DNA of 64,000 bases from Rhytidiadelphus loreus (lineage: Eukaryota > Streptophyta > Bryopsida > Hypnales > Hylocomiaceae), in the NCBI GenBank assembly GCA_947034895.1, contig OX344765.1, forward strand, positions 31,191,001 to 31,255,000, given 5' to 3'. The notes below the pieces were generated by a model. That model worked only from the letters and a program-made list of their open reading frames with translations. It was not told the DNA's origin and did no database searches. Below, piece after piece: positions 24,291-42,098 of the stretch (position 1 is its first letter; every line of letters starts with the position of its first letter). Position numbers and translations under genes: made by a program.

Positions 24291-26229
24291 AGGAGTTTTG
24301 AGCCCTCTAAGAAACTGCTTCAGGTTGTTCCCGATGCTATGAACCACGGTAGGGCAACCAAAGTATTAAATAATTAAAATAATGATAAATAATAATAAAA
24401 AACTGAAAATATATTTTTTGAATAGAAAATCAAATAATGATAAAATAATATTATCTGACGTTCTGCCACATTACACTACAACTGCGGACCCATTCCTGAA
24501 CTATGGAGACTACATGGAACTCAGTCTTTTACAAGGCTCAAAACTCTTCTAATGGCATTTTCACAATTTCTAACTTCTTGATATTGATGTAAAATTATCA
24601 ATAATAAAATTTAAGTCAATCCAATCTCCATTAGAACCTCTATGATTAAAATTTGAAAACTCAATAGTATAGACTATTTCACTTCAAAAAAAATGTACAA
24701 CCTAGATATTAGCATTTGATTACTAAGAAAATTCATTTTACAAGTGGGAGACTGTTTCACTACAAGACTCAAATATGCTACTAATTCATATTTTCTTGCT
24801 TATGTATCGCACAATAATGTGATTTTTAGGCATTAGATGATATTTGGGGCCTCTGGGAGACTGTTTCAGACCTATTCCCTTCATTGTTCTCCTTGCGGTG
24901 AAGGAATGGCCGGCTATCAGAAGAAGAAAAAAAATTCGAAAAAAAAAGAAGTTGAAAAAAAATTTAAAAATGAGATGGCAGCCTCTCGGCCACGTAGGAC
25001 CGCTATGATGTTACTACATAAGTCATGTTCCTTGGTTATCATAGCATTATAACTTGCAATCTCTTAGAGGCTCCAAATCTCATGTAATGTTTGATAGAAA
25101 TGCTTGAATGTGCTTTCATGGAGAGCTTTTGCCAGAAAAAACAATTAAACGTATGTCATCAAGAACAATAGTGGCTATGGTGGAAACACCTAAAACCGTC
25201 AATATAAGCAATTTAGCATAGTTGGAGGCATCTTCTTCTAAAAATAATATTTTTTCAGAACTAGCAAGTGAAAATCATGAATATTAAAAAAAATAGATTT
25301 TTTTTGGATGTGGTATGTAATTTTTATGATTTTTCAAAGTATTAGCTCCTCAGACAATTGAATCTATCACATAGTTGAACCTTGAATCAAAATCTGCAAA
25401 AATCAATAGTCAACAAATTAGAGTCAAGTACGCATCCTTCAAATGCATTAGTGAATTAAAGTTAAATATTTGAAGGACACATTAATGAAACACATTTAGT
25501 GGTAGTCTACAATATAATTATGGGAATATGGACACTTTGGGGTGTTTTTACCTTATATGATTGCATAGTGAGGAACAGGTTCCAGATCAATTTATTTTTC
25601 AAAACCCCTCATTTTTTTTTTTGGGGGGGGGGGTTGAAAAATAATTTGATCTCAAAATCTCAAAATCCCAATACCCCCTCAATCTTGTATTTTTGAAAAT
25701 GAAGTCGTTTGACAATCGATATGGGATAATCCGTATCCATTTTCCATATCTGTTTTTTTATCCGTATCCATACGGTATCCATACGGTATCATAATATCTG
25801 TATCAACAACAGGGAAGGGGGTGTTTTTATTTTTTTTCAAAAACGATCAATGGCTACTAATTTTTTTGGGGAGGGGGGTGGCTAATTAATTGAACAGGAA
25901 GTGTTCCTCTCTTTTCAAGGGATAGTTAGACATTTAACCAAATCACACTTCCAATATTTGCTCATGAAGTCAATTAAATGTGTAAATAGATACCATAGAT
26001 GTAGGGTAGGATCGACAAAAAATAATTATTTCAAATGAAGTGTAAAAAAAAAGAGAAATTTTTGAATTCAACAAAAATTAATTGATCAAGATGTCAAAAA
26101 AAAATCCAAAATAGTCCGATTACCATCTACAATCAAGAATTTTTTTTATGGCAATATAAAAGATTCAATTCATTGATATTTGGTGAGATTGAAGGGTGAA
26201 GAGGTTTTTTTATATAAAAAAATCAATTG
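24291..26229. other. AT-rich gene-free stretch
   Basis: It contains simple A-, T- and G-runs and a short repeated 'atccgtatccata' block near 25740-25800. No gene was recognised. Confidence 0.5.
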
Positions 26230-26920
26230 TCCATCATGAATTGTTGAACGGTATGGGATAATTTGAAGATGAGAGTTTGACCGCTCATTGTTAAAAACAT
26301 GGAATTTTGTTTAAAGTGCAATTTCAAACCTCATTTTGGTAGAATAATTTTTTTCAAAAAAATTTGAACTAAAAAAAGATTGTTTAATCAACTTAAATTT
26401 CATCTCTAAAAATTTGTTTGAGGTTTAAAGCCTCCAATCAAAAGTTATGGACAAAATTCAAAAAAGAAATTTGAAAATGTCAAAGAAAATGTCCCTTCCG
26501 ACCCCTCTTTGAAATTTGTTCATAACTTTTAATTGAAGCCTTGAAATCTGAAATGGATTTTTTTGAGATGAAAGTTAGCTTTATTTTACACATTAACTTA
26601 GTACAAAGTTTAAGAAAAGAAGTTATTCTACTATGCCTAAACAAGGTCTGAAATTATACTTTGAACACAATTCTTGCTTTTGACTTAAGGTAAACTACCC
26701 CATTATGGATAGAATGGGAGCAAACCTATTGTGGGTTGAATTATGATAGTAGTGTACATTTAAAAACTTGAATGTACACCACCTTTACAATTTTGCCCAC
26801 AATGGGTTTGCTCCCATTCTATCCATAATGGGGTAGTACGTTAACTATGAGCAGTTGAGCTCCTATTAATCTTAATTTATGAATCCCACATGGGTTGTTT
26901 TACCTCCTACCACCCCAAGC
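26230..26920. mobile_element. ~690-bp foldback element
   Basis: The two arms are long imperfect inverted repeats that meet near 26500 ('ccaatcaaaagttatgga' against 'tcataacttttaattga'). The same foldback occurs at about 54635-56100 inside the Harbinger-like element. A 152-base element is nested in the right arm at 26689-26840. Confidence 0.75.
26689..26840. mobile_element. 152-bp MITE inserted at TTAA
   Basis: Near-perfect ~40-base inverted repeats (core TACCCCATTATGGATAGAAT) are flanked by TTAA at 26685-26688 and 26841-26844. The related foldback near 56010 lacks this insertion and shows the uninterrupted sequence, which confirms the borders and the TTAA duplication. Confidence 0.8.
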
Positions 26921-27104
26921 TAAGTGGCATTAGAAGCTAGTTGTTGAATATTTTGAATTTTATTTAAATATAATCTCAAATTTTTAATAATTAAATCTTA
27001 AAGTGCCACTTCTACTTTGAGAACTTCATTTACTTATTTGGCATCAATGTGCCGCCCCTGTCCAATAACTACGGTAGTTTGTTGGTTACAAAGGTCATGG
27101 AGAA

Positions 27105-27339
27105 GGTTAGGGTGAATTGACCCCTTCACTTGTCTCTCCAAAGTCATTCCAGAGGTGTATGTAAAAAAAAGACCCCCCTATTTTATGCTTGGATAATTTA
27201 CTTACTTCACTTTTGCTATCTAATTTGGGGCTTCTAATTACAAATATGAATTCAAAATCTGCAAATTTTATCATACATGAAAAATAAAAATTTCAGTGTT
27301 TTCCCTTGAGGACGAGCAAGGGGAGTCAGTTCACCCCGG
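27105..27339. mobile_element. diverged second copy of the MULE-type MITE
   Basis: The inverted ends GGGTGAATTGACCCC and GGGTGAACTGACTCC match the element at 13690-13914. The flanks CATGGAGA and CATGGGGAGA may be a decayed target duplication. Confidence 0.6.
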
Positions 27340-27738
27340 CCATGGGGAGATAGAAAGATGAGTTGATTACAAGTCCCTGAATCAGCTACAAAATACAAAA
27401 CTTGATGTCATCCAAAAAAATTACAACAATAATTTTGTAAGCTTTTCTCTCCACAAGTGTCCCAAGGGCCCAATTTTTGAGGCAATAAGTCACCTCAAAT
27501 GGAGAGCTTGAAGGAGTCAGTCTACAAAGATTTTAAAGTTAAAAGAAAGTTGAAGAAAGTTGGTTCTTTGTTGCCCACCAATGACTGTGATTTCTGCTTT
27601 CTACACTCCTCTCATCACAGGGACGGACCCCAGGGCCACAAGTTTTGGGAATAGTTTAAATGATTTGTACTAAGGTGGGTACACCCAAAATCGCACCGCT
27701 TGCCTAAAAACATATACCAAAAAAAATTTGACCCATAA

Positions 27739-28696
27739 TCCTTAAATCGTAAAGGTTTTTGACTATGTTTCCATCAAAAATGCTACAAAACTGCCATTTC
27801 TAATACAAGTACCAAATTTTAAAAGAAAATCATTTTTGGAAACATGTAATCATAGGATCTTGTAGTATGTTGGTTTGAAAAGATGTGGAAAAAATTTCAG
27901 AAATTTCCACTATGTAGATTGTAAGATATTAGCGTTAGAAGTGGCAAAATCCTTTTTTCTTGGCCTTGCGAAAAAACAAGTAGCCAGTTGCACTTCATAA
28001 GGTCACATTTGTGTGAAAAAAATGTCCATGTTGGTGGTGCTTTTTGGATTCATTCTTCAAGGAAAGTTGACTACATGCTTGAAAATTTTCAAATCATTTG
28101 GAATTATACAACGTATAGGAAAAAAATAATAAGTAGAAGAAGTAGATAATGATTCAAAGTACTAAATTGTTAACAATTTATTTATGGAATTGAAAAATTC
28201 CAATTCCAATGGTCGTAATGTTGCAATTAACAATCTACACCAAATGTTTTTATTTTTTTTCTTAAAATATTGGAAATTGAGTTAAATAAAGGACTTCAAA
28301 GTTTATCTTAGAGTAGAGATTCCATAACTACCCCCCAAACTACTCACAAACTAAAACTCCTCATAACTTTCATTTCATTAATCAAAATGGAATGATTCAA
28401 AGCTTTTCAAGTATATATAAATTTAGAGAAACAGTTTCTAATTTTTATTTATTTTTAAATGATTTTTAAAGTAGTTTTTTTAGTTACCTTGACTGTCCAC
28501 ATATTGTTGAAAATTACATATCATACAATAACTTTTTAACCATTTAGTAAAAGTTATTAAAATTGTTGTGCCATAAAGCTACTCCTTAGGCACATTTTGA
28601 AGGAAAATTTCAAAGAAAAAAACATAAAAAGTCCATTCGTAGTGAGTTATCCCAAATCACTATGTTGCCAAGAAATGCAGTTTAGGGCTTTAGGGG
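27739..28696 (+). mobile_element. 958-bp TTAA-type (piggyBac-like) element
   Basis: It aligns along its length with 33444-34378 in the same orientation. The right end is TTTAGGGG followed by TTAA (28697-28700). The left end is decayed (ATAATCCTTAAAT in place of TTAACCCCTAAAT). It is non-coding. Confidence 0.68.
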
Positions 28697-29186
28697 TTAA
28701 AAACAACTTTGTGTACGGTATCCAAATGCCACCTTCTTTGGTGTCGGAACCTCTCTTCACTTGCCAATAAGAAAATCAATGAAAAATTGACCAATCTAAT
28801 AATAATAGTAATTAGGCACAATAGCAAAAAGTAGTAGTTTTCAAGGTAACCACCTTACCTAGTACCAATGGTTGCAATGTGTGAGCCATGCACAACATTT
28901 GAAATGCTTCATTGGAATATAGATACAATAAGGTGAAAACATCCATTCCTATCTATGTATCCATTCATATGCACTAAATTTCCATTGAGCTGTCCTAAAC
29001 TTGCATTAAATTGTTCTTGAAAAAGTGTCATTAAATTGCTTAACTATAATTGGTTGATTGCATATTTTTATTGAGATTTTGGTTTTAGATCCTCTTATAT
29101 GATGGTTTTAGTAGTCTAAGGAGCACGGTTGTTATTATATGAGCCTAGAATCCTAAATCTATGAGCCTAGACTCTTATGTTATAGG

Positions 29187-29410
29187 CACCTTCTATAGTT
29201 ATAGGATATTTATATTATAGGTGTCTATGTTGTAGGCACCTATATTATAAGCACCTCCCATGGTTATAGGATGTTTATATTATAGGTGCCTAATTATATT
29301 GTAGGTGTTTATGTCATAAGCACCTTCCATAGTTATAGAATTTTTATATTATAAGTATGTATATTATAGACATCTCCAATGGCTATAGAGTATTTATATG
29401 TCTAGACTCG
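29187..29410 (+). repeat. minisatellite, 50-70 bp unit
   Basis: Four imperfect units each start 'cacctyccat.gttatag' and continue with 'tttatattataggtg', at about 29187, 29252, 29321 and 29371. AT-rich and non-coding. Confidence 0.7.
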
Positions 29411-29754
29411 AGGCTCGTAGACTCACATTTCTAGGCTCACATATTAGCACCATTGCATTGGTCTATGGAGATTCTACTTTGAAAATTCATAAAAAATACA
29501 TGTTATATCCCCCCAAAGTATTTTTTTTAAATTCATGATTTTCATTCACTAAAACTATAAAATATTATTTTTAGGAAATCTCCAACTACGCTGAATTGCT
29601 TATTTTGATGTTTTTGGGTGCTGCCACCTTAGATTCTCTCTAAAGCATTGATCTCTCAAAAGTGTTGGAATATTGATTTCTTGATCCTATACTAGGCCCA
29701 ATCCCAAATATACACATCATAAAAGTTTTTTGAGATTCTTAAGCACATAGATTT

Positions 29755-31837
29755 CACTAGAAGAAAATGAGGGGTTTTGCAACTACAAAGAGCAACTAGT
29801 TTTTAGTTGCACTGGACATTTGCAACTAGTGAGAATTTGGAGGGCCCCAGTTGCTATGGACAAGTTTTCTAGTTGCACCGTAATTGCAAGGCAAAACATT
29901 ATGGTCCTGCATTCTGTAGCTTACGTGGAACTTCATCGATGCGCTTTATGACGTAGTTGCCTACGTGGTATTCATTATTGTTTGAGGTTGGTAACTATGT
30001 TGCAACTTGTTTGTGACTTCATTGCAACTTTGATGTGATTGGTTTGTTACTTCATTTCAACTACTTTGCAACTGCTTTAGGTATATATTTGATTATGGGA
30101 CAATGATTATGGGACAATGTTTACAAGAGAATGTTTATGGGAGAATGATTATTTGCCACTTCTTACCAACTATTTTGCAACTAGGTTATGACTTTTCTAT
30201 GACTACTGTGATTACTTTATAGAATATGTACAACTTTTTTATAATTTTTTTGTGACTCATGAATCATGAGTACAACTTATTTGCAACTACTATGCATCTT
30301 GATGATACATTTGTGCAACTTGTAATCGACTGCATACAAGTGTTTTACAACTCATTTGCAATTGATGGTCAACTAGTATACTCATAATACAATATACAAC
30401 ATATTATACACAATATATCATACATAATACAACACATATTGTATACCATACAATATACACCATATATCATACAATACTCACCATACTGGACAAATATGTT
30501 AGGTAGCTTTAAAGGCCACTTATTGTGATTTTAGGGTGTTAAGAAGACGAGTTATTTATACAAGTGGGGTGGTAGTAGGTATGACAAATGATATGGGATA
30601 TATAAAATGCACAAATTATATTAAAGTAAACTTGTCTTCTTGTAGTTGTTTTGTAGTTGTAAACTAGTTGTATTTTGGTTGTTCTATAGTTGTTTTCTAA
30701 TTGTCTTTGAATTGATTTCTAGTTGCATTGTAGTTGTGGATTCCACATATTGCAAAGTTGTCCACATTGACACTTCTAATGAATATAAGATGTAAAATAT
30801 CCACTCTATTACGATTCCATTTTCCTACATTTTTTTCTACGACTACTTTGCAACTACAACAACATACACATCAAAGTTGGTGCAAGAAATTTGTGCTCGA
30901 TAGAGATTTGTAAACACATCAAATGTGTTTGTCAACATCATTATTTAAGCTTCTAGTTTGACTATCCCAAAGGATGTGCCACCTCTTCCTCTTGTTCCAT
31001 CTTTGGTTGGAGCCATAGAGTTTTTCGAAGAAGACAATCTCTTAACATTTGCAAGATATTGAAATTTTTGCAATCCATTTTGTTATTCTCAAGCTTGAAA
31101 CTATTTTTGTATTGTTTTTTAGTTCAAAGAGACTTCATATACAAATGTATTATATTTTGTGAAAGAAAGAGTCAACTAGAAATCCTCTATTCCATGAAAC
31201 CCATTGAGCCAATTTTATCATAAAGTTGTAGAAGCCATTATGAGCTATATTTTGAAGTGTTGTTTTCAACCGATATGAGCTTTATGTAGGGCAATGATTC
31301 ATTTATAACTCATGTAACAAAAGAACAAATTGTGAACTTGAAGCAAATTCTATAGCATTTCAACTAACAAATCCAACAATAATTGTTTTGTAGTCTTCTC
31401 ATTGTCTACAGTTATTCTATATTAATCTTCCAATGATTTCTTAGTTGTTTTCTACTCGAAATGTAGTCGTTTCCTAGTTGCATAACTTGTCTTCTTGTAG
31501 TTGTTTTGTAGTTGTTTTGTAGTTGTATTTTAGTTGTTCTATAGTTGTTTTCTAGTTGTCTTTGAATTGATTTCTAGTTGCATTCTAGTTGTGGATTCCA
31601 CATAACGCAAAGTTGTCCACATCGACACTTCTAACAAATATAGGATGTAAAATACCTACTCTGTTATGATTTCATTTTCCTACATTTTTTTCTACGACTA
31701 CTCTACAACTACAACAACATACACATCAAAGTTGGTGCAATTATAGAAAATTGCAGTTGCAAGATAGTTATATAGGACACTTTGTTGCATTTGAGTTACA
31801 TATGGCCGATTGCAGCGGACACGTTTTTCTTCTAGTG
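29755..31837. mobile_element. non-autonomous CACTA (EnSpm-type) element, 2083 bp
   Basis: The ends are CACTAGAAGAAAA and its exact reverse complement, the classic plant CACTA terminus. Subterminal regions are filled with short repeats of 'gttgcaact' and 'tgtagttg' in both orientations, as in CACTA subterminal transposase-binding arrays. A block of about 255 bases (30628-30886) is repeated directly at 31488-31741. No transposase frame remains, so it would depend on an element elsewhere. A 3-base target duplication is not clear (TTT against CTT). Confidence 0.85.
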
Positions 31838-32573
31838 CTTGAGCCCAATGTTGGGACTAATTTATTACTTTAGATAAGTTCTATTGCATAATCATTTGTT
31901 GCTTTGGAAACACAAACTCCTTCATGATGAGTATAAATTGTTCAAATATTCATACTCAATATAAAATGCTACTAAGGTAGCCAACCCATACTTGATCACC
32001 CTCCTATTCCTGACCAATAGACTGTTGTAATTCCAACCATAGATTGTTGTAGTTTGCAGAGTTTGAGGAGCAATTTTGGCACATTATGATTGGTTGCAAG
32101 GATGTGAATATTGCAACCGACCCTTGGTTGATTTTGCAATCAACCTATATCACCATAGTAGGTTGAAGAGAATCTTTCACTAAAAAATTCATAGTAATTA
32201 CATTTTGTATGATAAAATTCTGGAAAAATATGCAATCCTTCCCTAGATCCTTCTAAATTCTATTTTTGTACATGAAGAAAATTTGGCACTTTGAAAACCT
32301 GTGCTCCAAATATGCGTAATTGCTTAAATGATCAGGTATGAGTCGGCTCCTATACATTCATGACACCAGACACTATCCAAGGGATGGGTGCAATTTCCAA
32401 TCACCAATATTAAGCTCTCAACACTTCAAAAGTCTAAATAAATAGCATTTCAGTATAATAAGTTACTTATATGTTTCTCATATAGTTGTGACTATTACTA
32501 CTCTAATGAATTAATAAATATCCTAAACTATATATATTCTCCTTGTCATAGAGTGGAATAAGCGGCAATGCCA
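31838..32573. other. AT-rich gene-free stretch
   Basis: No gene was recognised. Confidence 0.5.
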
Positions 32574-32577
32574 TTAA

Positions 32578-32797
32578 CCCTTAAGCGCTCTGATGTCCAT
32601 ATTTTGGATGATGAACAGAGGGCTTCGAGGCGTTGTTCTGTCCAACTAACTTTTCATTCATCCAATATAATGCTTGAATCTTGAAAAGACAATCTTCTTT
32701 AATAATCAATTTCATGAAATTGAGGTATATGATATTTTTGTAGAAAGATATAAGCAAAATGTGCCAAAATTAGAAAAAGGATCAAGGCATTAAGGGA
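32578..32797. mobile_element. 220-bp TTAA-flanked short element
   Basis: TTAA lies at 32574-32577 and 32798-32801. The ends are CCCTTAAGCGCTCTGATG and, in reverse, TCCCTTAATGCCTTGATC: an imperfect inverted repeat of about 17 bases. It shares the TTAA/CCCT end logic with the larger elements but not their interior. Confidence 0.55.
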
Positions 32798-32801
32798 TTA
32801 A

Positions 32802-33439
32802 TGAACACGTCAATGAAAATCTACTCTACAATTTTTTAACCGTATAGAAATCAAAGTATACAAAAACCGTTTAGTTTGCAGAAAAAATCAAGATCCATTT
32901 TAGGTCAAATAAGTGTTAGAATAGAACCACCCATTACCAACTGGGATCTGTTGACAACCAATAAGGTGAATGAATTTCAATAGAAGTTGGGATTGATATT
33001 TATGATTATTTTTTTTTAATGGTTATAAGAAGGTTCAAAGTCTCATGGTTTGGAATAATGTTAGTAACAAGACACTATTGCCACGTGTTACAAAAATTAC
33101 AACATGAGATACTGGAAATGGTGGCATGTCATGACACATGTCCCTAGTTTTCGAATAAGTTTTCTTGGTTGTGGTAGCACTATGGGCACGGAAGTGTCAT
33201 GACACATGTCCTTGATTTTGGGTGCCAAAGTTAGTAGGAAATAGTTTGAGGATGAGCAGTTATGGAAGACTCTATACATTGGGTATGGGTTCAAACCATC
33301 TTTGGGCTTTCAAAACTCATAGTAATTTGAATTTGAAGAATGAAATGAACAAAAAATTTGCTATGCCCATCATTTCCATTTTCCTCCACGGCAAAAAATT
33401 TATATTGCCTTACATTGCTCTAATCATGTGCAAAATTGC
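32802..33439. other. intergenic, no gene recognised
   Basis: AT-rich. Two copies of 'gtcatgacacatgtcc' occur near 33127 and 33198. No supported gene. Confidence 0.45.
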
Positions 33440-33443
33440 TTAA

Positions 33444-34378
33444 CCCCTAAATGATTTGGACTATATTTTCACCAAAAATGCTCCAAAATTGCCATTTCTA
33501 GTTCAAGTACAAAGTTTTAGAAAAAAAATCATTTTCAGATACATATAATTGTAGGATCTTGTAGTATGCTGGTTTGAAAAGATGTGGAATTTTTTAGAAA
33601 TTTCTGCAATGTAGATTGCAAGATATTAGTGTTTAAAGTGACAAAAATCCTTTGGGGGGCCCTACAAAAAAACTAGGCTATTGCACTTCACAAGGTCACA
33701 TGTCTATGAAAAAATGTCAAAAATGGTGGTTACTCTTTGTGTTCCTTCTTCAAAGCAAATTGGCTACATGCTTGAAAATTTTCAGATCATTTGGAATTGT
33801 ACAATATATAGGAAAAAAATAATAAGTAGAAAGAAGTAGAAAATGATTCAAAATACTAAATTGTTAACAATTTATTTATGGAATTGAAAAATGCCAATCC
33901 CAATGTTTGTAATGTTGTAATAAACAATATACACCTAATGTTTTTATGTTTTTTTCAAAATTATTGAAAATTGAGTTAAATAAAGGACTTCAAAGTTTGT
34001 CTTAGAATAGAGATTCCATAACTATCTGCAAACTACTCATAACTTTCATCTCATTAATCAAAATGGAATGATTCAAAGCTTTCCACGTATTTAAAAATCT
34101 AAAAAACCAATTTCAAATTTTTGTTTCTTAAAAAAGTGATTTTTAAAGAAGTTTTTTTTGTTGCCTAGGCTACTCACCAAGCAATGAAAACTACATATCA
34201 TACAATAACTTTTTAACTATGTAGTCAAAAGTTATGAAAATTGTTGTGCTATAAAGCTACTCCTTGGACACATGTTGTGTGAAAATTTCAAAGAAAAAAA
34301 CAGAAAATCTCCATTCATAGTGAGCTGCCCCAAATCACTATGTTGCCCAAAAAAACACAGTCTGTGCCGATTTAGGGG
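33444..34378 (+). mobile_element. 935-bp TTAA-type (piggyBac-like) element
   Basis: The left flank TTAA (33440-33443) is followed by CCCCTAAATGATTTGG. The right end is TTTAGGGG followed by CTAA (34379-34382), one substitution from TTAA. The interior is shared with 6213-7142 (reversed), 27739-28696 and the fragment at 2516-2631. No open frame of transposase size remains. Confidence 0.7.
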
Positions 34379-34626
34379 CTAAAGTGATCGGCTGGCTATG
34401 GGTGCTTCACTGTCCGACGCATGTAACAATGCAAACTTGTAGAAAGACCTGAATTCGAATTTCTGGACATCCACCTTGTCGAGTTCTACAGGACTCTTGA
34501 AAGGGAATGAAGATGGTTCGACTTTGCCAGAAATGAGTTGAGAATGGTAGACAGTAATCAAATTGATGCCCTCGCCCCATCTACATTGCAACAGTGAGGG
34601 ATGCCATGTGAGATGAATCGGAAGAC
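34379..34626 (-). CDS. possible 3'-terminal exon, product unknown
   Basis: Downstream of a good acceptor (TTCTGCAG, with a branch-point-like GCTAAAAT) the minus strand is open for 82 codons, reading LPIHLTWHPSLLQCRWGEG and ending ASRSL-stop. Base composition is gene-like. The TTAA-type element ends exactly beside the stop region. No family was recognised and no upstream exons were assembled, so it may be the broken end of a gene cut off by repeats. Confidence 0.35.
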
Positions 34627-35153
34627 CTGCAGAATTTTAGCAAAACCACTAAGAGCACAACTGAGTAAGACTTCCATTTCCGAATGGCAAATCTGACACG
34701 ACTGAAAATTTCTTCCCTACAATGACAAATCACACAACTGAAAATTCATATCCTACAAAAGCTTCACGGTTTCGATGATATCATTCGTTCAGTCCAAACG
34801 TGCAGCTCGAATCTTAAAACTCTTGGAAAGAAACAGATCATATGAAAAACTCCAATAGTGTGATATGAAATCAATAATAGTCTTCAACGCCATTTAGTGA
34901 CCTACACAGAGGATGGTCGATTTCGTCGCAGGAGAGTTGAAGTGGTAAAGACAACCACCACTCCGCCACTACCCTCGATTACAAATGCCAAATTAGAAGT
35001 TCAATGAAAGTCATTAGACTATACGTGAGCTGTAAGTGCAAGATGCAAATGCGCGCCACGAAACTCTTGAAATGTAAGGAATCAATTCAAACTTCGAAAT
35101 TGCACAATTGTGCAGCAGAAGAACAACAAAAGCAACGAAAACAACAACATGGC

Positions 35154-35243
35154 CTATTGGGATTTTAAAATACCCAAGCTCCGCTTCGCAAATCCCTCCA
35201 GCCTCGCTGTGTAATTGACATCACAATCCTTCAGCAAACCTAG
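35154..35243 (-). CDS. possible short terminal exon, product unknown
   Basis: After the acceptor TTTTCGCAG, 29 residues (LGLLKDCDVNYTARLEG...LKSQ) lead to a stop. It lies upstream, on the same strand, of the exon at 34379-34626, so the two could be alternative ends of one gene remnant. The sequence further upstream is AT-rich. No function is assigned. Confidence 0.3.
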   Translation of the reverse strand, partial: LGLLKDCDVNYTARLEGFAKRSLGILKSQ

Positions 35244-36061
35244 CTGCGAAAAGAAAAGTTAGGTCTACCATTTCTATGAAAGGTTCTATACTCTAATAAC
35301 TCCTTTGGTGTGAATCCTTGGAAGATAGTCATAGTAAAGGTTAAATAGTTTGAATGTAAGACACGTGTGCTCTAGTCAATAATATTGTGACAAGTAGGTA
35401 AGATGTTTTGAAATTTCATTGAAGAGAGGGTCAAATTAAAGAGGTTTGAGTGTACAACAATCACTAATTTTTTAAGACTCTTGTTGTTAATGTCCTGAGC
35501 TATGAAGAAATGTGAGATCTTGTTGTATCAAGATATTGACATGATGGATGCTATATTTGGGTATATATAATATAGAGTAGTATATAATGGTGCATGTGAA
35601 GTTCCTTGGGTTTCTAATCATAGTATAAGGAAATTGCACCTAACATCATATCAACAAAATAAGCATTTGAGCTTGATGTCTATGGTTAAACTATCTAAAT
35701 TTTTTGTTGAATTTGTCTTATTGGAAGTCGAAACGAATTCTAGATTTTCTTATCATTCATTTTTCACACACCATACAAATAAACTATAAATTTTAAAAAG
35801 TGATGAAAATAACTGTATCTGAAATCGACCCTAGACTCTCATGTTCATAGGACATACATTTGAGGCAAGAAGGACGATTTCGCAAAGGTTACAATCAGGT
35901 TCAGGTACCTTACCATGAAACCCCGTTACATCGGGGTATATTTCACGGGTATGAGAACCGGGTACTGGAGGGGTATAGGGATGACATCTATCCGGAGGTT
36001 TTTGGCGATGAGAGGCTTATCTCATTCCTCTGTTTCTTACGAACGAGCTGCAGCAGCAGAG

Positions 36062-42098
<6,037 letters not shown>

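Noticed and set aside
30380..30490. 'acaatatac' repeats as a regulatory array
   Set aside because: Simple AT-rich low-complexity sequence inside the CACTA element; no consistent unit.
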